A DNA stretch of 64,000 nucleotides from Desulfosudis sp034189195. GTDB taxonomy: Bacteria; Desulfobacterota; Desulfobacteria; Desulfobacterales; Desulfosudaceae. The notes beneath the pieces are model-generated. The model searched no databases. It saw only the letters and a program-made list of their open reading frames with translations, and was not told the DNA's origin. The translations under genes and the position numbers were made by a program. The stretch spans positions 1 to 64,000 of the forward strand of contig JAXHVI010000110.1 of assembly GCA_034189195.1 (NCBI GenBank). The letters are read 5' to 3'. Numbering within the stretch: position 1 is the stretch's first letter; every line of letters starts with the position of its first letter. This document shows positions 51,489 to 59,762 of the stretch, piece by piece.

Positions 51489-52256
51489 ATGTTACGCATC
51501 ATCAAGACCCGCCTGGAGCAGAAATACCGGACCATGGCCTATCCAGACGGACCGCCGCCGGAACTTCCCGCCCGGATTGCGGGGCGGCCGGTGGTCAGCG
51601 GGGCAGCCTGCCAAACCGATTGCAATGGTTGCCTGACCGCCTGCCCTGTGGATGCCGTCGGCCTGTCCGGTCAACCCCAAGGCCCGGTCATCGACACCGG
51701 TCGTTGTCTCTTCTGCCGCGCCTGCGAAAGCGCCTGTCCGGCCGGAATTATCCGTTTCGGCCGGGAATACCGTCTGGCCGCATCCTTCCGGGAATCACTC
51801 ATGGTCAGGCCCGGATCTCCGGACCATGCCCCGGCCCGGCATGAAACCGCGGCCCGGATTTTCGGCAGGTCCCTGAAGCTTCGGCAGGTCTCGGCCGGAG
51901 GGTGCAACGCCTGCGAGGCGGACACCAACGTACTCACAACCCTTGCCTGGGATCTGGGCCGTTTCGGGATCCAGTTCGTGGCTTCACCCAGGCACGCAGA
52001 CGGCCTGCTTATCACAGGGCCTGTGACGGAGAACATGCGGCTGGCTCTTGAAAAGACTTATGCCGCTGTCCCCGCGCCCAAAATTGTCATTGCCGTGGGA
52101 TCCTGCGCTATTTCCGGAGGCCCGTATTCCGGTCATCCTGAACAGCATAACGGCGCTTCGGCTGTGGTTCCCGTAGATCTCTTTATCCCCGGATGCCCAC
52201 CTCACCCCCTGACGATACTTGATGGACTGTTACGGTTTCTTGGCAGAATCGAATAG
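51489..52256 (+). CDS. Ferredoxin-domain/HyfI-like small subunit fusion of an Ehr complex
   Basis: A 255-residue protein that merges the roles of HyfH and HyfI. An N-terminal two-cluster ferredoxin domain has CQTDCNGCLTAC and CLFCRACESAC (about 41-85). It is followed by a NuoB/hydrogenase small-subunit domain with GGCNACEAD (about 137), VIAVGSCAISGG and PGCPPHPLTI, giving the proximal 4Fe-4S ligands. It completes the electron wire to the large subunit. It is the last gene of the six-gene operon. No strong terminator follows. Confidence 0.88.
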   Translation: MLRIIKTRLEQKYRTMAYPDGPPPELPARIAGRPVVSGAACQTDCNGCLTACPVDAVGLSGQPQGPVIDTGRCLFCRACESACPAGIIRFGREYRLAASFRESLMVRPGSPDHAPARHETAARIFGRSLKLRQVSAGGCNACEADTNVLTTLAWDLGRFGIQFVASPRHADGLLITGPVTENMRLALEKTYAAVPAPKIVIAVGSCAISGGPYSGHPEQHNGASAVVPVDLFIPGCPPHPLTILDGLLRFLGRIE

Positions 52257-52371
52257 CGATCCATCGCAGGGGGAAACAGAAAAATCCCCGGACCGCCCAG
52301 TGTCTTCTTTTTTGGTATGAGAAGGAGAATTATTCCTGGGACAAAAGTTTCCGGTACGTTAACAAAAAAAC

Positions 52372-52436
52372 TTGACAGCAAAATCACTGTAGCGTAAAAC
52401 TGACTAAGCAGTCAGTCTGACTGACCCATCAGTCAG
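52372..52436 (+). promoter_or_regulatory. Promoter with two tandem palindromic operators before the TetR gene
   Basis: TTGACA (52372-52377) and TAAAAC (52395-52400) are separated by 17 bases. Directly at and after the expected start site are two palindromes: CTGACT-AAGC-AGTCAG (52400-52415) and CTGACTGA-CCCA-TCAGTCAG (52417-52436). They share the CTGACT half-site. The position suggests autorepression by the adjacent TetR protein. Confidence 0.8.
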
Positions 52437-52466
52437 TTTTTTTGTTAAGTGGAAAGAGATGGGCTG

Positions 52467-53042
52467 ATGTCAAAAAAGCACGAGATTCTTGAAGTCGCCA
52501 CATTTTTGTTTGCCACAAAGGGGTTTAAGGAGACCTCCATGGGCGAGGTGGCGGCCATGAGCGATGTGGCCAGCGCCACGATTTTCTATCACTTTAAAAC
52601 CAAGGAGGACCTGTTTCTGGCTGTGCTGAGCAGTGTGAAGGACGGCATCCTGGAGGAGTTTTCCCACTATTTTGGTGAAAAAGAGTTTGCCGACGGCTCG
52701 GCCCTGCTGGAGGCGTCCGTGGCTTTTTACCTCTACCTGGCCGGTACCCGGCAGCCCTGGTTTCTCCTGCTGCATCGGTATTATCCTTACAAACTGGCCG
52801 AGGAAAACGCTTACTGCAGGACCCTGCTGGAGGAGATTTACAACTGTTTTGTGGATATTTTTGAAAAGGCCCTGGTCAAGGGGCAGGCCGACGGATCGGT
52901 GGGCAGCCTTTCCCCCCGTAAAACCGCTCTGGTGCTGCTCTCCACGGTGGACGGAATCGTCCGGTTCAAGAACTGCAACCTGTATGACGCGGGAGCGCTT
53001 TATAATGAACTGATGTCCCTGATCGGCCGCATGGTTAAATAG
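52467..53042 (+). CDS. TetR-family transcriptional regulator
   Basis: A 191-residue protein with the TetR N-terminal helix-turn-helix: ILEVATFLFATKGFKETSM, then VAAMSDVASATIFYHFKTKEDLF (split across about 7-50). The C-terminal helical ligand domain contains FYLYLAGTRQPWFLLLHRYY. ATG 52467 is chosen over GTG 52449, which extends before the conserved start. It sits right behind two palindromic operators and 47 bases before sulP on the same strand, so it probably controls its own expression and that of the SulP operon. The ligand is unknown. Confidence 0.9.
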   Translation: MSKKHEILEVATFLFATKGFKETSMGEVAAMSDVASATIFYHFKTKEDLFLAVLSSVKDGILEEFSHYFGEKEFADGSALLEASVAFYLYLAGTRQPWFLLLHRYYPYKLAEENAYCRTLLEEIYNCFVDIFEKALVKGQADGSVGSLSPRKTALVLLSTVDGIVRFKNCNLYDAGALYNELMSLIGRMVK

Positions 53043-53089
53043 AAAATATATATTGACATATTAATCACTTAAGGAAAAAGGTACGGCTT

Positions 53090-55204
53090 ATGATCAACGC
53101 GATTTTTCCCTTTATGGCCTGGATGCGGGGTTATAACCTGGACAAATTCAAAGCGGACGGATTGGCCGGGCTCACCGTGGCCCTGGTGCTGATCCCCCAG
53201 TCCATGGCCTATGCCCAGCTGGCCGGTCTCCCTTCCTATTACGGCCTGTACGCCTCTTTTCTGCCGCCCATGATCGCGGCCCTGTTCGGTTCCAGCCGGC
53301 AGCTGGCCACCGGCCCGGTGGCGGTGGTGTCGCTGATGACATCGGCTTCCCTGGAGCCTTTGGCCACGGCGGGCAGTGAAGGCTATATCGCCTATGCCAT
53401 CATGCTGGCCCTGATGGTGGGCCTTTTCCAGTTCTCCCTGGGCGTGCTGCGGCTGGGCCTGGTGGTCAATTTTCTGTCCCACCCGGTGGTCAATGGGTTT
53501 ACCAATGCCGCGGCCATCATTATTGCTTCGTCCCAGTTTTCCAAGATGTTCGGCGTGGACGTGGACAAGGCGGCCCACCATTACGAAACCATCATTCGCG
53601 TGGTGGAGGCGGCGGTCCACTATACCCACTGGCCCACATTTTTCATGGGGGCACTGGCCTTTGCCATCATGGTGGTGTTGAAGCGTATCAACCCGAGAAT
53701 TCCCAATGTGCTGGTGGCCGTGGCCGTGACCACGATCATGGCCTGGGCCATGGGGTTTGAACATAACACCACCGTCACCCTGGAGGCGATTCAGGCCCCG
53801 GAGGTGCATGAAACAGCCGCGGCCTACAACACCTGTATCAATCAGGTCCGGGCTATCGTGGAAGAGCGGACCGCTGTCATGAAGCACCTGGATGAAGCCA
53901 GGACCGCCCATGACACGCTTGCCGTGATGGCGGCCGAGCATGACCTGCGCGTGGCAAACTACAAGATCGACCAGCTCAAGGAAGATGCCCATCTGTATCG
54001 TGATGAGCTGCGGTCCAAACTGTTTGTGGCCGATGCATCGGAATCTGTTTTTTACCTGAAAAATGACCCGGCGGCTCAGAACCTTTCCGGTCGTACCTGG
54101 CGCATCAAGTTGCGCGAGGCCCCACTGAACCCCGACAGCATTACCATGATCGGCGGCGGAGCCGTGGTGGGGGTGGTGCCCAAGGGCCTGCCGTCCATGT
54201 CTATTCCAAAAATCGATATGAAAATCATGCTCCACCTGTTTCCCTATGCGGCCATCATTTCCCTTCTGGGGTTCATGGAGGCCATCTCCATTGCCAAGGC
54301 CATGGCCGCCAAGACCGGCCAGCGGCTGGACCCCAACCAGGAGCTCATCGGTCAGGGACTGGCCAACATGATCGGCGCGGCCGGCAAGAGCTATCCCGTG
54401 TCCGGGTCTTTTTCCCGGTCCGCCGTCAACCTTCAGGCCGGTGCGGTCACCGGTCTGTCCAGCGCGTTTACGTCTCTGGCCGTGGTGATTGTGCTGCTCT
54501 TTTTCACGCCTCTTCTCTACCATCTGCCCCAGGCGGTTCTGGCCGCGGTGATCATGATGGCGGTGATCGGCCTGGTCAATGTCAGCGGGTTTATTCATGC
54601 ATGGAAGGCCCAGTGGTATGACGGGGCCATCTCCATCATCTCCTTTATCTGCACCCTGGCCTTTGCCCCCCACCTGGACCGGGGCATCATGGTGGGGGTG
54701 GGGCTCTCCCTGGGCGTCTTCCTTTATAAAAGCATGCGGCCCACGGTGGCCTCCCTCTCCCGCAAAGAGGATGACGCGTTCCGGGCCGCCATGGTCCATG
54801 GCCTGCAGAAATGCAAGTACATCGATCTGGTGCGGTTTGACGGCCCCCTGTTTTTCGCCAATGCCAGCTACCTGGAAGACAAGATCAACGACCGGATGAT
54901 GCAGCGCAAGGACCTGCGCCATATCGTGATCGCGGCCAACGCCATCAACGACATCGACGCCTCGGGTGAAGAGACGCTCTCTCTGCTTGTTGACAATGTT
55001 CGCAGCGCGGGTGTAAAAATTTCCTTCAGCGGGGTGAACGAGTCGGTGATGCGGGTGCTGGAGCGGACCCACCTGCTGGCCAAGATCGGCCCGGAGAACA
55101 TCTATCCCACCATGGAAAAAGCGGTGTGCGCCATTCATGCCGACGCCCACAAGAACGCGGATGAACCCGACTGCCCGCTGATGACGGTCTGCCGGATTGC
55201 ATAA
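53090..55204 (+). CDS. SulP/SLC26-family anion transporter with coiled-coil insert and STAS domain
   Basis: A 704-residue inner-membrane transporter. The N-terminal SulP core has GLTVALVLIPQSMAYAQLAG and the GPVAVVSLM-type motif. Residues about 575-680 form a STAS regulatory domain. Between about 228 and 352 lies a hydrophilic segment of about 125 residues, rich in Glu/Arg/Lys and coiled-coil-like (EERTAVMKHLDEARTAH). It interrupts the core before VVGVVPKGLPSMSIP; typical SulP proteins have only a short loop there. The substrate could be sulfate, bicarbonate or another anion, with sulfate plausible in this organism type. The neighbours are signalling genes in the same operon. Confidence 0.88.
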   Translation: MINAIFPFMAWMRGYNLDKFKADGLAGLTVALVLIPQSMAYAQLAGLPSYYGLYASFLPPMIAALFGSSRQLATGPVAVVSLMTSASLEPLATAGSEGYIAYAIMLALMVGLFQFSLGVLRLGLVVNFLSHPVVNGFTNAAAIIIASSQFSKMFGVDVDKAAHHYETIIRVVEAAVHYTHWPTFFMGALAFAIMVVLKRINPRIPNVLVAVAVTTIMAWAMGFEHNTTVTLEAIQAPEVHETAAAYNTCINQVRAIVEERTAVMKHLDEARTAHDTLAVMAAEHDLRVANYKIDQLKEDAHLYRDELRSKLFVADASESVFYLKNDPAAQNLSGRTWRIKLREAPLNPDSITMIGGGAVVGVVPKGLPSMSIPKIDMKIMLHLFPYAAIISLLGFMEAISIAKAMAAKTGQRLDPNQELIGQGLANMIGAAGKSYPVSGSFSRSAVNLQAGAVTGLSSAFTSLAVVIVLLFFTPLLYHLPQAVLAAVIMMAVIGLVNVSGFIHAWKAQWYDGAISIISFICTLAFAPHLDRGIMVGVGLSLGVFLYKSMRPTVASLSRKEDDAFRAAMVHGLQKCKYIDLVRFDGPLFFANASYLEDKINDRMMQRKDLRHIVIAANAINDIDASGEETLSLLVDNVRSAGVKISFSGVNESVMRVLERTHLLAKIGPENIYPTMEKAVCAIHADAHKNADEPDCPLMTVCRIA

Positions 55205-55238
55205 TGGAATAAACCTATAGGAAATAAGGATACATATC

Positions 55239-56465
55239 ATGTCAACGTTAGCCATTTTCAGCGCCACCTTCTGCAATGCAGAGGCCGTTATTGAGTCCTG
55301 CCGGGAGCGCACCGGCCACCGGCTGATCACCGATGACGCCCTGGCGGCGGAAGCGGCCCGTCTGTCCGGACTTTCGGAAAAAAAGATTGAAAACGCCTTT
55401 GTCGCCAGGGCGTCGGTCTTCAATCCCTTTACCCATGAAAAGGAGCGGGCCGTTGCCTACCTGCGACTGGCCCTGGCCGATCTGCTGGACGCGGACAACC
55501 TGATCATAGCAGGATTTTCCAGCCTGCTGATTCCGCCGGATATCACCCATGTACTGCGGGCCTGCCTGGTGGCGGACGCAAAGTTCCGGGTGGAGACGGC
55601 ACGGCAGCAGAAAAAAATGTCTGAAAAAGAGGCGGCCGCCCTGATCCGAAAACACACGGAGCAGGCAGCGGTCTGGGCCAGGACCGCAAAAGGAGCGGAG
55701 GATCCCTGGCAGGCGGAGCTTTATGACATGGTGGTGCCCATGGACAAAACAGCTCCGGAACAGGCCGTGGATTTGATCGTACAACACCTGGGCGCCGACG
55801 TGGTGCAGCCCACCCCCCGGTCCCGCCAGGCAGTGGCCGATTTCCAGTTGGCGGCCCGGGCCGGCGAGGTGCTGGCAAAGGCCGGACACAACGTCTCCAC
55901 CCATGCCAGGGACGGCAAAGTGACCATCACCATCAACAAACATGTGCTGATGCTCGCCCGCCTGGAAGAGGAGTTGAAGGCCCTGGTGGAGCAGGTGCCC
56001 GATGTCAAAGGCGTGGAGACCAGGGTAGGGGAAAATTTTTACCAGACCGACATCTATCGTAAGTACGATTTCCAGATGCCTTCCAAGGTGCTGCTGGTGG
56101 ACGATGAGCGCGAGTTTGTTCAGACCCTGTCCGAACGGCTGATCATGCGGAACATGGGATCGGCCGTGGCCTATGACGGAGAGTCGGCCCTGAACATGGT
56201 GGCTGAAGAGGAGCCTGAAGTGATGATCCTGGACCTGAAGATGCCGGGTATCGACGGTATCGAGGTGTTGCGCAAGGTCAAGGCCACCCGGCCGGACATC
56301 GAGGTGATCATTCTTACCGGCCATGGTTCCGAGGCCGACAAAAAGGTGTGCATGGAGCTGGGTGCCTTTGCCTACCTGCAGAAGCCGGTGGATATTGACG
56401 TCCTCAGCGATACCCTGAAACAGGCCAATGAAAAGGTCCGGCAGAAAAAGCAGGCAGCGGAATAG
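55239..56465 (+). CDS. Cytidylate-kinase-like domain fused to a receiver domain
   Basis: A 408-residue fusion. Residues 1-195 resemble the cytidylate-kinase-like family (PF13189-type, AELYDMVVPMDKTAPEQAVDLI). The Walker A glycine-rich loop expected at the N-terminus is not apparent (LAIFSATFCNAEAV), so catalysis is doubtful. Residues about 200-280 form a BON/KH-like linker. Residues about 285-405 are a complete receiver: VDDERE, phospho-acceptor in MILDLKMPG, LTGHGS Thr and LQKPVD Lys. It lies 34 bases after sulP. It may sense a nucleotide or ligand and signal by phosphorylation. Confidence 0.82.
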   Translation: MSTLAIFSATFCNAEAVIESCRERTGHRLITDDALAAEAARLSGLSEKKIENAFVARASVFNPFTHEKERAVAYLRLALADLLDADNLIIAGFSSLLIPPDITHVLRACLVADAKFRVETARQQKKMSEKEAAALIRKHTEQAAVWARTAKGAEDPWQAELYDMVVPMDKTAPEQAVDLIVQHLGADVVQPTPRSRQAVADFQLAARAGEVLAKAGHNVSTHARDGKVTITINKHVLMLARLEEELKALVEQVPDVKGVETRVGENFYQTDIYRKYDFQMPSKVLLVDDEREFVQTLSERLIMRNMGSAVAYDGESALNMVAEEEPEVMILDLKMPGIDGIEVLRKVKATRPDIEVIILTGHGSEADKKVCMELGAFAYLQKPVDIDVLSDTLKQANEKVRQKKQAAE

Positions 56466-56492
56466 AAGGGGACCGGTGCGGAACGTGATGCC

Positions 56493-58238
56493 ATGAAATC
56501 ATCCTTGAAACTTTTTTTCCCCGCTTTCCGGCGGCAGCAGGATTCCTCCCAGGGCCGTCTTCACCGGTACATGTTCAATTACGGCCGGCTCTGGAAATCG
56601 GCGGTGATGCTCACCGGGCTTTGTGCCATCATTCCGCTGCTGCTGATCACCTGGGTCGACTACAACGTCACGCAGAAGGCCGTGGAGTCGGAAAGCCTGG
56701 CCCGGACATCCCGTACCGTTTCCAATGCCAAGCGGACCATTGCGGCCTTTCTGGCCAAGCGAAGATCATCCCTGGTCTATATCGTACACGACAACAGCTA
56801 TGACCGGCTGATGGATTCGGGGCGCCTGGCCACCATCCTGGAGAACCTGCGTGTGTCCATCGGCGGGGTTACCGACATCGGGGTGATTGATGAGACCGGT
56901 CAGCAGGTGGCTTACAGCGGGCCCTACTCACTGGAAGGCCGGGACTACAGCGACCAGCAGTGGTTCGAAGAGGCCATGGATCGCGGTTTTTTTATCAGCG
57001 AGGTCTTTATGGGGTTTCGCAACGCGCCCCATTTTGTCATTGCCGTGCGGCACGAGGCCCCGGACCGCGGCTTTTTTATCCTGCGTATCTCCATCGACAC
57101 CGGCCGGCTCAACGAACAGCTGTCCGGTTTTGAGCTCAGCGAGCAGGGCAACGCTTTTATCATCAACACAAAAGGGATTTTGCAGACTCCCTCCCGGGGC
57201 CATGAAAAGCTGCTTGAAAGGATTGCTTTTCCGGTTCCCGTCTATTCGGACAAGACCGAGGTGGTTCAGTACCACACAACCGCGGAGGGTGACTATATTC
57301 TGGGGTATGCCTATATTCCGGACAGCCCCTTTATTTTGATGATCGTGAACAAGACCGGCGAACTCATGCGGTCGTGGCACCGGACCCGTATTGAAATGCT
57401 GGCCTACCTGCTGGGCGGCATCGTTATCGTGCTGATCGCGGTGACCGGGTTTGCCACCTATTTTGTCAACCGTATCTACATCGCCGACCAGCGGCGGATT
57501 CGCAGTCTGCACCAGGTGGAATACGCCAACAAACTGGCATCCATCGGCCGGCTGGCCGCCGGTGTGGCCCATGAGATCAATAATCCTCTGGCCGTGATCA
57601 ATGAAAAGGCCGGACTGATCAAGGATACTTTTCAACTGACGGACCGGTATGCAGGGGATGAAAAACTGCTGGGACTGGTGGATGCCATCAATGACTCGGT
57701 GGCCCGTTGCAGCCGGATCACCAAGCAGCTGCTCAGTTTTGCCCGTCACATGGATTTCAATGTGCAGCCGGTGGATATTCGGGATGTGATTTCCGATGTG
57801 GTCGGTTTTCTGGGCAAGGAGGCCGAGTACCGCAATATTGCCATTACTATTGATGTGCCGCCGGATATTCCGCAGTTTGAAACCGACCGGGGCAAGCTGC
57901 AGCAGATTATGCTCAACCTGATCAACAACGCGTTTGCCGCCATGTCGGAAGGCGGCGCCCTGACCATAACGGTGGCCCGTGTGGACGACAAGACCCTTCG
58001 CATTCGGGTCAATGATACCGGCTGTGGTATTTCAGACAAGGATCTGAAACGGATTTTTGAGCCTTTTTTCTCCACCAAGACCAGCACCGGCGGCACCGGC
58101 CTGGGGCTTTCCATCACCTACTCACTGGTTCAGGAACTGGGCGGCGCCATTGATGTGGAGAGCGAGGTCGGTGTGGGAACGCAGTTCACCATTACACTGC
58201 CGTTAACCCCTCCCGCCAGAGACAAAGGAGAAAATTAA
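56493..58238 (+). CDS. Membrane sensor histidine kinase (dCache type)
   Basis: A 581-residue kinase. A first membrane helix (about 33-55) precedes a periplasmic double-Cache-like sensor domain (about 56-305), then a second helix (about 308-332, AYLLGGIVIVLIAVTGFATYF). The HisKA H-box is AAGVAHEINNPLAVI and the HATPase boxes are NLINNAFAAM (N), DTGCGISDKDL (G1), FEPFFSTK (F) and GGTGLGLSI (G2). All are intact, so it should autophosphorylate. It lies 27 bases after the kinase-receiver fusion. Its stop overlaps the next receiver gene by one base. Confidence 0.92.
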   Translation: MKSSLKLFFPAFRRQQDSSQGRLHRYMFNYGRLWKSAVMLTGLCAIIPLLLITWVDYNVTQKAVESESLARTSRTVSNAKRTIAAFLAKRRSSLVYIVHDNSYDRLMDSGRLATILENLRVSIGGVTDIGVIDETGQQVAYSGPYSLEGRDYSDQQWFEEAMDRGFFISEVFMGFRNAPHFVIAVRHEAPDRGFFILRISIDTGRLNEQLSGFELSEQGNAFIINTKGILQTPSRGHEKLLERIAFPVPVYSDKTEVVQYHTTAEGDYILGYAYIPDSPFILMIVNKTGELMRSWHRTRIEMLAYLLGGIVIVLIAVTGFATYFVNRIYIADQRRIRSLHQVEYANKLASIGRLAAGVAHEINNPLAVINEKAGLIKDTFQLTDRYAGDEKLLGLVDAINDSVARCSRITKQLLSFARHMDFNVQPVDIRDVISDVVGFLGKEAEYRNIAITIDVPPDIPQFETDRGKLQQIMLNLINNAFAAMSEGGALTITVARVDDKTLRIRVNDTGCGISDKDLKRIFEPFFSTKTSTGGTGLGLSITYSLVQELGGAIDVESEVGVGTQFTITLPLTPPARDKGEN

Positions 58239-58591
58239 TGAGACTGCTCCTGGTTGACGATGAAAAGGATTTTGTGGCCACCCTGGCCGAACGCCTGGCC
58301 CTGCGGAATATCGAGGCCGACTGGGCCACCAGCGCAAAGGAGGCCGAGGAACGGATTCAGACCAACCATTATGACCTGGTGATCCTGGATATAAAGATGC
58401 CCCAGATGGGGGGCCGCCAGTTGAAACAGATCATAGAAAAGCGGCTGCCCGGGGTCAAGACTATTTATCTCACCGGTCACGGCTCGGAAGAGGATTACCG
58501 GGCCGGCGTGGCCGAGGCGGAATATTACCTGCTCAAGCCCATCAATATTGATGACCTGATCGCCAAGATCAACCAGGCGCTGGCCAGGTAA
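58238..58591 (+). CDS. Stand-alone response-regulator receiver
   Basis: A 117-residue single-domain receiver with no output domain. The acidic pair is in LLVDDEKDF, the phospho-acceptor Asp in VILDIKMPQMGG, the Thr in LTGHGS and the Lys in LLKPIN. All key residues are present. It overlaps the kinase stop by one base and is followed 11 bases later by the degenerate kinase gene, which suggests a phosphorelay intermediate. Confidence 0.9.
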   Translation: MRLLLVDDEKDFVATLAERLALRNIEADWATSAKEAEERIQTNHYDLVILDIKMPQMGGRQLKQIIEKRLPGVKTIYLTGHGSEEDYRAGVAEAEYYLLKPINIDDLIAKINQALAR

Positions 58592-58602
58592 GGAGGCAAA
58601 CC

Positions 58603-59271
58603 ATGGAACACAAACCGCTGCCGCAGGATACAGGGCTGGCTTTTTATTCAAAGGTCTCCGCGTCCATCTCTCATGAACTGAAGAACGCCCTGGCTGTGAT
58701 CAATGAAAGCGCCGGGTTCCTGGAAGATGTTGTCCTGATGGTGCAGAAGGGGATTCCCCTGGATTCCGGGCGGCTGAGCACGCTGGCCGGTACCGTTTTA
58801 AAACAGGTGCAGCGGTCCAACACCATTATAAAGAACATGAATCGCCTGGCCCATAGCCTGGATGAAAAACAGGCCGTGGTCGATCTGGGCTCATTGCTGG
58901 AACTGATGCTGCACGTGTCGGAGCGCAATGCCGTCAGCCGGGGGGTGAAAATCACCGGCACCTTTCCGGAAGTGCCGGTATCCATTACCACTCACCCGTT
59001 TTTTCTGGAAACGTTGGTCTGGCTGCTGCTGGAGCTTTCCATGGAGACCTGCGGCGATGCCCGGACCGTGACCGTGGCGGTAACCGGCACCGGTGCCGGC
59101 GCCGGAATGATCTTTTCCGGACTTGGGGCACTGACCGGCGCCGGGGCTGATGCGTTTCTCGCGGGCCGGTCGGTTCCTCTGCTGGAGGCCCTGGGCGCGG
59201 ACCTGAAGATTTTTGAAGGAGAGGGACGACTTGTTTTGACGCTGCCGACCGTTTTCCCAGGGGATAAGTAA
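58603..59271 (+). CDS. Histidine-kinase-like protein with degenerate ATPase domain
   Basis: A 222-residue soluble protein. The N-terminal dimerisation/H-box is clear (SASISHELKNALAVINE, with the His around residue 27). The C-terminal half only vaguely recalls a HATPase: the N-box Asn (LLLELSMETCGDA) and canonical G1 Asp are missing, although the end (LLEALGADLKIFEGEGRLVLTLP) resembles the G2-to-end strand. It may act as a phosphotransfer or phosphatase partner (HPt-like) rather than an autokinase. AGGAGG precedes the ATG. Confidence 0.75.
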   Translation: MEHKPLPQDTGLAFYSKVSASISHELKNALAVINESAGFLEDVVLMVQKGIPLDSGRLSTLAGTVLKQVQRSNTIIKNMNRLAHSLDEKQAVVDLGSLLELMLHVSERNAVSRGVKITGTFPEVPVSITTHPFFLETLVWLLLELSMETCGDARTVTVAVTGTGAGAGMIFSGLGALTGAGADAFLAGRSVPLLEALGADLKIFEGEGRLVLTLPTVFPGDK

Positions 59272-59333
59272 AAAAACCACCGGATCTGTCGTAAATTGCC
59301 CGGTATTTCTGAATCGATATGAGGAGGCATGCC

Positions 59334-59762
59334 ATGTCTGACAAGGTTTTGATCGTGGATGATGAAAAAGATTTTTTAGACCTTATTTCCGAACGTCTGA
59401 AGGCCCGGGACATGAACGTGTCCACCGCCACACGGGGAGAGGACGCCGTTTCTCTGATTGACCAGGAGTCTTACGACGCGGTGGTGCTGGATCTGCAGAT
59501 GCCGGGAATGGACGGGCTCGAGGTCCTTAAGCGGATCAAGGAGAAAAACCCGGATGTCCAGGTGATTCTGCTCACCGGTCATGCCACTGTGGAAAAGGGT
59601 GTGGAGGCCATGAAGCTGGGCGCCATGGACCTGATCGAAAAACCGGCGGATCTGCCCACCATCATCGACCGGATCAAACGGGCCAAGGCTGAAAAAATTA
59701 TCCTGGTGGAAAAAAAGAGCCAGCAGCGCATTCAGGACATTCTGATCCGCAAACCATGGTAA
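59334..59762 (+). CDS. Response regulator with short C-terminal helix
   Basis: A 142-residue receiver protein. VDDEKDF, VVLDLQMPG, LTGHAT and LIEKPAD supply the Asp, Thr and Lys of a functional receiver. A helical tail of about 20 residues (AEKIILVEKKSQQRIQD) follows, too short for a DNA-binding domain. ATG 59334 is chosen because GAGGAGG lies just upstream and the fold begins there. It is the last gene of the SulP signalling run. Confidence 0.9.
   Translation: MSDKVLIVDDEKDFLDLISERLKARDMNVSTATRGEDAVSLIDQESYDAVVLDLQMPGMDGLEVLKRIKEKNPDVQVILLTGHATVEKGVEAMKLGAMDLIEKPADLPTIIDRIKRAKAEKIILVEKKSQQRIQDILIRKPW

Noticed and set aside
49966..52256. Six-gene cluster as a functional NiFe hydrogenase
   Set aside because: Both CxxC pairs that bind nickel are missing from the large subunit.
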